DNA of 5,677 nucleotides from ZCTH02-B3 sp036563895 (GCA_036563895.1 DATCLN010000153.1:1-5677); one strand, 5' to 3'. Numbered from the stretch's first letter, positions 1 to 5,197 are shown. Notes: generated from the letters alone by a model not told the origin. A program made the numbers and translations.

Positions 1-40
1 TCCCTGATGTGAAATTTTCAAAGAGCAAGCTGGAAATTTT

Positions 41-94
41 GAAGGTGGCCTCCAGTCCCCGAGGAGACTGGAAATCGGCCAGGCAACTGCCTTC
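41..94 (+). other. Nested RNA stem-loop of unknown class, possible leader element
   Basis: Three arms nest inside one another: GAAGG (41-45) with CCTTC (90-94), GGCC (47-50) with GGCC (77-80), and TCCAGTC (51-57) with GACTGGA (66-72), with an eight-base apical loop. The octamer CTGGAAAT occurs at 30-37 and again at 68-75, so the upstream copy could compete for TCCAG (51-55). I could not match it to a known riboswitch; T-box, PyrR, cobalamin and SAM-I hallmarks are missing. The pairing is seen directly. A regulatory role is inferred from the terminator-like hairpin about 60 bases downstream. It might also be the tail of an upstream transcript, because the window starts only 40 bases earlier. 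Confidence 0.35.
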
Positions 95-157
95 AAAAAC
101 TACTATACGAGGAGGGATATGTGAACATTTGAAAAAAGAAATCCTGTATATGGGAAT

Positions 158-198
158 CGCCTTCTTGGGCACCCGGCTGATGAAGGCGTTGCTTTTTT
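158..198 (+). terminator. Probable intrinsic terminator
   Basis: A 7-bp GC-rich stem, CGCCTTC (158-164) with GAAGGCG (182-188), encloses a 17-base loop and is followed by TTGC and then six T residues (193-198). This is a rho-independent terminator shape, although the loop is long and four bases separate the stem from the T run. It could end a transcript entering from the left. It could also act as an attenuator, because GCCTTC at 89-94 repeats the left arm and can pair with GAAGGC at 182-187. Confidence 0.55.
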
Positions 199-206
199 AA
201 CTGGTG

Positions 207-237
207 AAAGATATGAATTGCTGGAGATCATATCTTT
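207..237. promoter_or_regulatory. Perfect 10-bp inverted repeat, candidate operator
   Basis: AAAGATATGA (207-216) is exactly inverted in TCATATCTTT (228-237) across an 11-base spacer. It overlaps the -35 part of the possible promoter at 218-247, where a repressor would block polymerase. Its right arm belongs to the 11-mer AGATCATATCT (225-235), which recurs at 4056-4066 ahead of the oxidoreductase and TRAP genes. The symmetry is direct. The operator role is inferred and the binding protein is unknown. A weak RNA hairpin is the alternative. Confidence 0.45.
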
Positions 238-247
238 TGTGTAGAAT
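218..247 (+). promoter_or_regulatory. Possible SigA promoter upstream of the dehydrogenase
   Basis: TTGCTG (218-223) and TAGAAT (242-247) are separated by 18 bases and resemble -35 and -10 hexamers. They lie just after the terminator-like hairpin and before the first dehydrogenase. A start about 254 would coincide with the ATG at 253, giving an essentially leaderless message. The hexamers are imperfect, so the assignment is moderate at best. Confidence 0.35.
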
Positions 248-252
248 AGAAC

Positions 253-387
253 ATGGCAACAAAAAAATATTCAAAAAAACAGGGAAGGGGGAAACCGGCG
301 GGTTCTACGCGGAAGGTAATCGAAGCTTTGGCCGGCTTGTTGTCTGACAACGGAAAAGATCACCATGCTGAGGAGGTTTGGCAGTGA
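253..387 (+). CDS. Possible 44-aa basic small protein, function unknown
   Basis: An ATG frame of 44 codons begins MATKKYSKKQ and ends EEVWQ. It is lysine/arginine-rich at the N-terminus, contains GRGKPAGSTRK, and continues with a probable amphipathic helix (VIEALAGLL). The stop TGA (385-387) overlaps the dehydrogenase GTG start (384-386) as GTGA, and the dehydrogenase ribosome-binding site lies inside this frame, a common arrangement for translational coupling. No Shine-Dalgarno precedes the ATG, so translation would need a leaderless start from the possible promoter at 218-247. The composition faintly resembles the beginning of a small DNA-binding protein or a truncated winged-helix domain, but no family is recognised. 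It may simply be 5' leader that happens to be open. Confidence 0.35.
   Translation: MATKKYSKKQGRGKPAGSTRKVIEALAGLLSDNGKDHHAEEVWQ
371..376 (+). promoter_or_regulatory. Ribosome-binding site deciding a GTG start
   Basis: The perfect AGGAGG lies seven bases before GTG (384), the preferred spacing. A TTG in the same frame at 378 is only one base away and is too close to be used, so the dehydrogenase start is placed at GTG 384. Confidence 0.8.
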
Positions 388-1370
388 AAACAACGTGCGT
401 TCATATGCCCCGCCCGGGTGTTTTGCAACTGGTGGAGAGGGATCTCACGCTGGAAGAAGACGAAGTGCTCGTGAAAACGTATCAGAGCTCCATTTGCGAC
501 GCGGACCTGCGGGCGTGGCAGGGACAGTTCATTCCGGACGACATTCCCCCGAACTGCTTCCCCTGGATGGGCCATGAAGGCGGAGGCGAAGTGGTGGAGG
601 TCGGCAGCAAGGTCCGGGAATTCAAAGTCGGCGACAAGGTCATGCTGTTCGGCCCGGACAACGCCATGTCCACCTATTTTAAAGCCAAGGTGCAAAATCT
701 CTACAAAGTGCCGGACGGCCTGGACATGGAATTGGCGTGCCTGGCCGAGCCCATCTGCGTCGGCGTGTTCGGCGTGATGGACAGCGGCGTCAAGCTGGGC
801 GACACCGTCGTCGTGGCCGGCCTGAACTTCCAGGGGCTGATCGCCGTTGAAGGGTTCAAGAAGAGCGGCGCGGAGAAAGTGATCGCCGTGGACTATTCCG
901 ACGCCCACCTGGAGATGGCCAAAAAACGCGGTGCCGACGTGACCATCAACACCACGAAGGAAAACGCGAAAGAGGCCATTTTGGAACTGACCCGCGGACG
1001 GGGCGTCGATCTGGCCTACCATTCATGCGGGTATTGGAATCCGCGGACCGAGGAATATTACAATCTGTGCATTGACGTAACGAGGGACGAAGGCACCGTC
1101 GTATCCCTGCCCGACATCATGTCGCCCATCCGGGTGAACCTGCACCGCTTCCACCATCACGGGATGGAAGTGCGTTTTCCGGCTTTCATGCATCACGGGC
1201 CCGAGTTCCGGATGCGCTGGATTCCCCGTTTGCTGAATCCCGTCATCAAGGGCATGCTCGACATCAAGTCGCTGATCACCGCCACCTATCCGCTGTCCAA
1301 AATCGGGGAAGCCATGCAGAAATTCAACGACGACCCGGATCAGGTCAAAATTTTAATCAAACCTGACTGA
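384..1370 (+). CDS. Zinc-dependent medium-chain alcohol/polyol dehydrogenase
   Basis: This 328-residue cytoplasmic MDR-family enzyme probably interconverts a secondary alcohol or polyol and a ketone using NAD(H). The N-terminal catalytic domain carries likely zinc ligands C38 (in SICDAD), H64-E65 (in GHEGGGEVVEVG) and E122 (in AEP). The four-cysteine structural-zinc lobe found in many ADHs is absent between about residues 85 and 105. The nucleotide-binding domain starts near 142 (VVVAGLNFQG). N148 replaces the middle glycine of GxGxxG, and D170 at the end of the second strand favours NAD over NADP. A histidine-rich stretch (H254, H257-H259, H270-H271) is unusual. The GTG start is set by AGGAGG seven bases upstream. 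The enzyme is separated from the repressor operon by an internal promoter. Its family is secure, its substrate unknown; sorbitol/threonine-dehydrogenase-like oxidation of a polyol or sugar acid fits the locus. Confidence 0.88.
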   Translation: MKTTCVHMPRPGVLQLVERDLTLEEDEVLVKTYQSSICDADLRAWQGQFIPDDIPPNCFPWMGHEGGGEVVEVGSKVREFKVGDKVMLFGPDNAMSTYFKAKVQNLYKVPDGLDMELACLAEPICVGVFGVMDSGVKLGDTVVVAGLNFQGLIAVEGFKKSGAEKVIAVDYSDAHLEMAKKRGADVTINTTKENAKEAILELTRGRGVDLAYHSCGYWNPRTEEYYNLCIDVTRDEGTVVSLPDIMSPIRVNLHRFHHHGMEVRFPAFMHHGPEFRMRWIPRLLNPVIKGMLDIKSLITATYPLSKIGEAMQKFNDDPDQVKILIKPD

Positions 1371-1407
1371 AGCCCGACGGGAACGGCTTTCGCCGCCTTG
1401 AAGGAGC

Positions 1408-1425
1408 CGCGGAACCGGTTGCATC
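1408..1425. promoter_or_regulatory. Degenerate possible auxiliary LacI-type operator
   Basis: AACCGGTT (1413-1420) reproduces the core of the downstream operators. Over 18 bases, 12 match the TGTGTAACCGGTTACACA palindrome. It lies upstream of the -35 box, its centre 63 bp from that of the first strong operator, about six helical turns. Such geometry would suit looping, but the match is weak and may be chance. Confidence 0.2.
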
Positions 1426-1429
1426 CGTA

Positions 1430-1459
1430 TTGACAGTTGCACGGGACATCTCTTATGAT
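1430..1459 (+). promoter_or_regulatory. SigA promoter of the repressor-kinase-isomerase operon
   Basis: A consensus TTGACA (1430-1435) is followed after 18 bases by TATGAT (1454-1459). Transcription should start near 1466, just before the first perfect operator (1470-1489). A repressor bound there would block initiation or early elongation, which is the classical autoregulated layout. No other promoter is evident before the kinase or isomerase, so these three genes are probably cotranscribed. Confidence 0.75.
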
Positions 1460-1469
1460 GGTATTACAG

Positions 1470-1489
1470 ATGTGTAACCGGTTACACAT
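1470..1489. promoter_or_regulatory. LacI-family operator, first copy (perfect palindrome)
   Basis: The 18-bp TGTGTAACCGGTTACACA (1471-1488) is perfectly symmetric, and one more matching pair (A1470/T1489) extends it to 20 bp. The even-length palindrome with central CG (here CCGG) is typical of LacI/GalR-family operators, and the cognate repressor gene follows immediately. It lies only a few bases after the predicted transcription start. Confidence 0.85.
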
Positions 1490-1506
1490 AGGTGACCGGT
1501 TACACA
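1489..1506. promoter_or_regulatory. LacI-family operator, second copy (one degenerate half)
   Basis: The right half GGTTACACA (1498-1506) is identical to that of the perfect copies. The left half TAGGTGACC matches six of nine positions. Its centre is 18 bp from the first operator and 28 bp from the third. It is probably a weaker site filled cooperatively, or a decayed duplicate. Confidence 0.6.
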
Positions 1507-1513
1507 ATCACCA

Positions 1514-1537
1514 CAATGTGTAACCGGTTACACATTG
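1514..1537. promoter_or_regulatory. LacI-family operator, third copy (24-bp perfect palindrome)
   Basis: The same 18-bp core as the first operator occupies 1517-1534, and symmetry extends outward to C1514/G1537. It lies in the untranslated leader 29 bases before the repressor ATG and just upstream of its ribosome-binding site, so binding could act as a roadblock. It is the longest and probably strongest of the three. Confidence 0.85.
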
Positions 1538-1566
1538 GCAAACATGGAACGGCTTGGAGCAACGGA

Positions 1567-2571
1567 ATGGCGACCATAAGAGATGTAAGCAGACTGGCTG
1601 GCGTGTCGGTGGCGACGGTCTCGAGGGTCATCAACCGAAGCGGATACGTGAAGGAGGAGACAAGGGAAGCGGTCCTCGCGGCCATGCGGGCCCTCGACTA
1701 CGAGCCCAGCGTGATCGCCCGCGGCCTGGCCGGCAAGAATACGAAGACGATCGCCCTGATCATCCCGGACATCCTGAATCCCTTCTTCCCGGAAGTCGCC
1801 CGCGCCATCGAAGATCAGGCCAGCAAGCTCAATTACACGGTCATCCTGTGCAACTCGGACAACGACCCGGAAAAGGAAAGCAAATATATCCAGATCCTGA
1901 AAAGCAAAAAGATTGACGGCATTATCATCGCATCCTACACGATTGAAGCGCCGCAGATCCTGGAACTGCAAAGGGAAGGTGTGCCGGTTGTCGCCGTGGA
2001 CCGCGCCTTCGGGTCCGATCCGATTCTGTCCTTCATCTGCAATAACCGCGAAGGCGCCCGGATGGCCGCGCGTCACCTGATGGAGCGGGGATGCCGGAAA
2101 ATCGCCCACATTTCGGGTCCCTCCGTCATGAGCGCGAAGGAGCGGTGCCTGGGGTACGAGGACGTCTGCGGATCCGAGGGCTGGTTTGATCCCGGCCTGA
2201 TCGTCGAAGGGAACTTCACCATCGAAGGCGGATACGCGGCCACGCTTGAACTGTTCGAGCGGCACCCGGACATCGACGGCATCTTCGCCGGCAACGACCT
2301 GATGGCAGTAGGAGCCCTGAAAGCCCTGTACCAACTGGGGAAATCCGTCCCCCGTGATGTCAAGATCGTCGGGTTCGACGATATTGCCCTGGCCCGGATG
2401 GTGGTTCCGGAAATCACCACCGTCAGGCAGCCGGTCTACGAGATCGGCCGGCAGGCCATGAAGCATCTGATCAAACTCATAAACGGAGAAAAAATCGGAC
2501 AAAAAACAATGCGGCTGGACGTCGAACTCGTGGTTCGCCGGTCCTCCGGCGAAGCCGCGGACCGCGTCTGA
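1567..2571 (+). CDS. LacI/GalR-family transcriptional repressor, RbsR-like
   Basis: This 334-residue DNA-binding regulator is the normal length for LacI/GalR proteins. The N-terminal helix-turn-helix spans about residues 4-23 (TIRDVSRLAGVSVATVSRVI). The hinge helix lies around 47-57 with L54 as the probable minor-groove lever at a central CG step. From residue 61 onward follows a periplasmic-binding-protein-like effector domain with DILNPFF, FAGNDLMA and GFDDIALA motifs. The frame is open back to GTG 1492, but that start would translate two operators; ATG 1567 has GGAG seven bases upstream and gives the canonical N-terminus. It most likely represses its own promoter and the downstream kinase and isomerase. 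RbsR-like assignment rests on overall pattern and the neighbouring kinase. The inducer is unknown and could be a pentose or other sugar. Confidence in the family is very high. Confidence 0.95.
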   Translation: MATIRDVSRLAGVSVATVSRVINRSGYVKEETREAVLAAMRALDYEPSVIARGLAGKNTKTIALIIPDILNPFFPEVARAIEDQASKLNYTVILCNSDNDPEKESKYIQILKSKKIDGIIIASYTIEAPQILELQREGVPVVAVDRAFGSDPILSFICNNREGARMAARHLMERGCRKIAHISGPSVMSAKERCLGYEDVCGSEGWFDPGLIVEGNFTIEGGYAATLELFERHPDIDGIFAGNDLMAVGALKALYQLGKSVPRDVKIVGFDDIALARMVVPEITTVRQPVYEIGRQAMKHLIKLINGEKIGQKTMRLDVELVVRRSSGEAADRV

Positions 2572-2598
2572 ACGGGAACGGGATGTGTGCGGATATCG

Positions 2599-3549
2599 AT
2601 GAACAAGGATATGAACAAGCAAATCGTCGTTGTGGGAAGTCTTAACATGGACATGGTGGTGCAGGTGGACAGGCGCCCCGGAATCGGGGAGACGATACTG
2701 GGCCGGCGGTTTTTCACGAGCCCCGGCGGCAAGGGTGCCAATCAGGCCTACGCGGCGGCCAGATTGGGCGGTTCCGTCTTCATGGTGGGCAAGACCGGCG
2801 CCGACATGTTCGGGGAACAGCTGCTCCGTCACCTGAAAGAAGCAGGAGTCCAAACGGAAGGGATCGCCGCCTGCGAAGAGGAGTCCAGCGGAGTGGCCTG
2901 CATCACGATCGACGCGCAGGGGGAAAACAACATCATTGTGGTGCCCGGCGCCAACCACCGGCTGACGGCCGAAGACATCCGGCAAAACGAAGCCCGGATC
3001 CAATCGTGCGGGCTGCTCGTCGTCCAGCTGGAAATCCCGATGGAGGCGGTCTTGGAAGCGGTCCGCCTGGCCCATCATCATCGGGTGCCGGTCCTGCTGG
3101 ATCCCGCACCTGCGTGTCCGCTTCCCGACGAGCTGCTGGGCATGGTCCACTACATCACCCCGAACGAGTCGGAAATGCAGCAGTTGACCGGGAAAAAGGT
3201 CCATGATCCCGAAACCGCCTTCCAGGCGGCAGAGGAGCTTCTCGCCCGGGGAGTCCGGATCGTCTTTGCCAAACTGGGCGAAAACGGCGTTGCCGTTCTC
3301 AGCCGCTCGGAGCGTTTCCACATGCCCGGATTTCGCGTGAACGCCGTGGATACGACGGCGGCGGGCGACACCTTTGCGGGAGCGCTGGCGGTTGCCCTCA
3401 CGGAAGGAAAATCGCTGTCGGAAGCCGTCCGGTTCGCCAATGCGGCGTCGGCCCTCTCGGTCACCCGTTACGGCGCGCAAAGCTCGATGCCGGACCGGTC
3501 GGAAACGGAAGCTTTCCTGAATGAACATGCGGGAGGAATGAATCCATGA
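2599..3549 (+). CDS. rbsK: Ribokinase-like PfkB-family sugar kinase
   Basis: This 316-residue cytoplasmic enzyme should phosphorylate a sugar with ATP, classically D-ribose to ribose 5-phosphate. Substrate-site motifs GSLNMD (13-18) and GGKGANQA (43-50, PfkB signature 1) are intact. TPNESE (187-192) is the usual central motif. DTTAAGDTF (251-259, PfkB signature 2) contains the catalytic base D257; alanine before AGD is normal for ribokinases. Length is close to E. coli RbsK (309). The start is uncertain: GTG 2587, ATG 2599 and ATG 2611 share the frame and none has a strong Shine-Dalgarno. I chose 2599 for its ATG with a weak GGA five bases upstream; 2611 would give the most typical N-terminus. 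It follows the repressor by 27 bases and overlaps the isomerase by ATGA. Family is secure; ribose specificity is not, as related kinases use deoxyribose, tagatose or other sugars. Confidence 0.9.
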   Translation: MNKDMNKQIVVVGSLNMDMVVQVDRRPGIGETILGRRFFTSPGGKGANQAYAAARLGGSVFMVGKTGADMFGEQLLRHLKEAGVQTEGIAACEEESSGVACITIDAQGENNIIVVPGANHRLTAEDIRQNEARIQSCGLLVVQLEIPMEAVLEAVRLAHHHRVPVLLDPAPACPLPDELLGMVHYITPNESEMQQLTGKKVHDPETAFQAAEELLARGVRIVFAKLGENGVAVLSRSERFHMPGFRVNAVDTTAAGDTFAGALAVALTEGKSLSEAVRFANAASALSVTRYGAQSSMPDRSETEAFLNEHAGGMNP

Positions 3550-3998
3550 GAATTGCCATCGGGGGAGACCACGCGGGATTTCCGCTGAAGGGCCTGGTGA
3601 TCAAGAAATTGGAGGAGTTGGGGCATGAAGTGACGGATTACGGAGCCTACACTCCGGATCCCGTCGATTTTCCCGACATTGCCCGCAAAGTATGCGATGC
3701 CGTGGTGAACGGCAATGCCGACAGAGGCATCATGGTCTGCGGCACGGGTGTGGGGGCCTGCATCGCGGCCAACAAGGTTCCCGGCATCCGCGCGGCGGTC
3801 TGCCACGACGTCCATTCGGCCCATCAATCCGTGGAGCATGACGATGTCAATGTGATGTGCATCGGCGCGCAGATCGTCGGCCCCTGGCTGGCGATGGATC
3901 TGGTGGAAGCGTTCCTGAACGCGAAATTCCGCTCCGACGACGAAGACTTCGTACGGCGCGTCCAGAAACTGCACGAAATGGACCGGCAGCGGAAATAA
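3546..3998 (+). CDS. RpiB/LacAB-family sugar-phosphate isomerase
   Basis: The 150-residue product matches the usual RpiB length and should interconvert an aldose and ketose phosphate, classically ribose 5-phosphate and ribulose 5-phosphate. Visible active-site elements are D8-H9 (GGDHAG), C65 as probable catalytic base in CGTGVG (65-70), NKVPGIRAA (76-84) and H98. Two departures stand out. D99 replaces the asparagine of the typical HNDANV motif (here HDDVNV). The C-terminal segment keeps R138, but its partner arginine four residues earlier appears to be D134. From known RpiB structures these positions contact sugar and phosphate, so a different substrate such as a tetrose or hexose phosphate is possible. 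GGAGG (3532-3536) supports ATG 3546, which overlaps the kinase stop as ATGA, indicating translational coupling. The family is certain; a specific rpiB or lacB name is not justified. Confidence 0.9.
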   Translation: MRIAIGGDHAGFPLKGLVIKKLEELGHEVTDYGAYTPDPVDFPDIARKVCDAVVNGNADRGIMVCGTGVGACIAANKVPGIRAAVCHDVHSAHQSVEHDDVNVMCIGAQIVGPWLAMDLVEAFLNAKFRSDDEDFVRRVQKLHEMDRQRK

Positions 3999-4005
3999 GC
4001 GGATA

Positions 4006-4034
4006 TTGACGTCGAAAAAAAGAATGTTTATAGT
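4006..4034 (+). promoter_or_regulatory. SigA promoter of the oxidoreductase-TRAP unit
   Basis: TTGACG (4006-4011) and TATAGT (4029-4034) are spaced by the ideal 17 bases, eight bases after the isomerase stop. Transcription should begin near 4041, leaving a leader of about 145 bases. The oxidoreductase and binding-protein genes can therefore be controlled apart from the repressor operon. Confidence 0.75.
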
Positions 4035-4044
4035 TAAAGTCGTA

Positions 4045-4077
4045 AGATCATATAAAGATCATATCTCTATATGACCT
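4045..4077. promoter_or_regulatory. AT-rich repeat/dyad at the transcript start, candidate operator
   Basis: AGATCATAT occurs twice in tandem (4045-4053 and 4056-4064, 11 bp apart, about one helical turn). A nearly inverted copy ATATGACCT follows (4069-4077). TCATAT (4059-4064) and ATATGA (4069-4074) form a perfect dyad with a four-base spacer. The element starts a few bases after the predicted transcription start, a repressor position. AGATCATATCT (4056-4066) is identical to 225-235 upstream of the first dehydrogenase. It is unlike the LacI operators, so a second regulator is inferred. Confidence 0.5.
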
Positions 4078-4089
4078 GAAACTTTTAGC

Positions 4090-4098
4090 AAAAGGAGG
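4090..4098 (+). promoter_or_regulatory. Strong Shine-Dalgarno sequence without a start codon
   Basis: AAAAGGAGG is a near-perfect ribosome-binding site, but no ATG, GTG or TTG lies within 5-12 bases. The first candidate, TTG 4114, is 15 bases away and would encode only 13 residues. The oxidoreductase has its own site (AGGGAGA, 4176-4182). This may be a ribosome standby site, a decayed leader peptide, or chance. Confidence 0.3.
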
Positions 4099-4113
4099 AC
4101 GAATCCGCTCCAC

Positions 4114-4128
4114 TTGAAATCGCTTTCC
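4114..4128. promoter_or_regulatory. CcpA catabolite-responsive element (cre)
   Basis: TTGAAATCGCTTTCC matches the cre consensus WTGNAANCGNWNNCW at 14 of 15 positions, failing only at the last base. It lies about 74 bases after the predicted start at 4041 and 58 bases before the oxidoreductase ATG. Cre sites at this position usually act as CcpA-HPr(Ser-P) roadblocks, so the oxidoreductase and TRAP genes are probably repressed by preferred sugars. The sequence match is direct; CcpA binding is inferred. Confidence 0.65.
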
Positions 4129-4186
4129 ACAAAACAAATATGCGCGCCATCATGAACATCACAGAAGAAGGGGATAGGGAGAGAAA

Positions 4187-5197
4187 ATGTCCGACAAGGT
4201 AAGAATCGCGGTTCTTGGACTTGGACGCATTTCCAGAACCCACATTGACGGCATCAGGCATTGGCCGGAACTTTGCGAGCTTTACGCCGTCGTCGACGTG
4301 CAGGAGCACCTGGCCAAGTCCTTCTCCGAGGAATTTGGCGTCCGCTATTACACGTCCGTCGACGACGCGTTTGCCGATCCGAACATCGACGCCGTCGTGG
4401 TGTGCCTGCCCCACCATCTGCACAAGGAAGTCACCGTCAAGGCCTGCAACGCGGGCAAGCACGTGCTGGTGGAGAAGGTGATGGCGAACTCGGTGGCGGA
4501 AGGCGAAGCCATGGTGCAAGCCGCCGAGGCCAACGGCGTCAATCTCATGGTCGCCCAGAGCCGCAGATTTTTCACGGCGACCCGGGAAGCCTGGAACCAG
4601 CGGAAGAACATCGGCAAGATCACGAACATGCTGTATTCGTTCGTCTGCTATTTCAACGTGAACACCGCTCCCGTCTGGTGGCGGAAGAAGGAATACACCG
4701 GCGGGCTCGTCTATCCGATGCTCGGTTCCCACAGCATCGACTTCACCCTGTGGATGCTCGACGACCGGCGTCCCGTGTCCGTCTACGCCCAAGGCGCTTC
4801 CAACAACCCGGACTTTGAAGGGGATGACGACGTCACCATCATCATCGGGTTTGACGACGGAACCCATGCGACGAACTATCTGTCCATCAACAACCGGTAC
4901 CCCCGGCACGAAGCCTTGATGATCGGGCAGAACGGGACGATTTACTTCTCGCAGACCGGGGACCACATCGGACTGATCGGAACGGCCGACACCGACCTTT
5001 ACATCAACGGCCAGCTGGTCATGAGCGGAGAGTCCAAGCCGCACAACTTTGCCCTGCAAATGAAGGAATTCGTGGACTCCATCCGCGAGAAGCGGCAGCC
5101 GTCCCCTTCGGGAAGGGAGATCCTGCTGCAGCTGAAAATCATCGAAGCGGCCCAGCGTTCGGCCGCAGAGAAAAGGGTCGTCATGCTGGACGAATAA
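4187..5197 (+). CDS. Gfo/Idh/MocA-family NAD(P)-dependent oxidoreductase
   Basis: This 336-residue cytoplasmic enzyme is of normal family length and should oxidise or reduce a hydroxyl of a sugar, polyol, inositol or sugar derivative. The N-terminal Rossmann fold begins VLGLGRISRTH (9-19), followed by CLPHHLHKE (73-81) and the cofactor/catalytic motif VEKVMA, where K97 is the usual lysine and V98 replaces the normal proline of EKP. The C-terminal domain has GGLVYPMLGSHSIDF (172-186), with H182 and D185 as likely active-site residues. ATG 4187 is preceded by AGGGAGA with good spacing. It is the first gene after its own promoter, with a dyad operator and a cre site in the leader. The DctP-type gene follows after 101 bases, so the enzyme probably acts on the imported compound or a product of it. 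The family is very secure; the substrate is unknown. Confidence 0.93.
   Translation: MSDKVRIAVLGLGRISRTHIDGIRHWPELCELYAVVDVQEHLAKSFSEEFGVRYYTSVDDAFADPNIDAVVVCLPHHLHKEVTVKACNAGKHVLVEKVMANSVAEGEAMVQAAEANGVNLMVAQSRRFFTATREAWNQRKNIGKITNMLYSFVCYFNVNTAPVWWRKKEYTGGLVYPMLGSHSIDFTLWMLDDRRPVSVYAQGASNNPDFEGDDDVTIIIGFDDGTHATNYLSINNRYPRHEALMIGQNGTIYFSQTGDHIGLIGTADTDLYINGQLVMSGESKPHNFALQMKEFVDSIREKRQPSPSGREILLQLKIIEAAQRSAAEKRVVMLDE

Noticed and set aside
51..72. PyrR-binding-loop resemblance (AGTCC followed by GAGG)
   Set aside because: The spacing does not fit the PyrR consensus, the hairpin is fully paired in a different way, and no pyrimidine gene follows.
3..200. An open + frame crossing the stem-loops and terminator, possibly the end of an upstream gene or a 63-aa protein
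   Set aside because: It has no Shine-Dalgarno at the first ATG, no recognisable domain, and passes through strong RNA structure and the T-tract. A GGAGGG at 111-116 precedes only immediately terminated starts. It cannot be excluded as a partial gene, but the sequence does not support it.
314..330. A second cre-like sequence around GGTAATCGAAGC
   Set aside because: It mismatches conserved cre positions at both ends and lies inside the possible small ORF.
360..1022. A 220-codon open frame on the minus strand inside the dehydrogenase
   Set aside because: It is antisense to conserved dehydrogenase motifs and has a shadow-like composition.
1384..1409. CGGCT/AGCCG hairpin after the dehydrogenase as a terminator
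   Set aside because: It has a bulged stem and no T-tract downstream, so it is not an intrinsic terminator.
1492..1566. An upstream GTG start for the repressor adding 25 residues
   Set aside because: The extension encodes two operator palindromes, and ATG 1567 has a spaced GGAG and gives the standard LacI N-terminus.
1528..3528. A 666-codon open frame on the minus strand across the repressor and kinase
   Set aside because: It is antisense to two clearly recognised genes and its translation, rich in H, R, D and G, shows no family pattern. It is open because GC-rich codon use on the + strand suppresses stops on the other.
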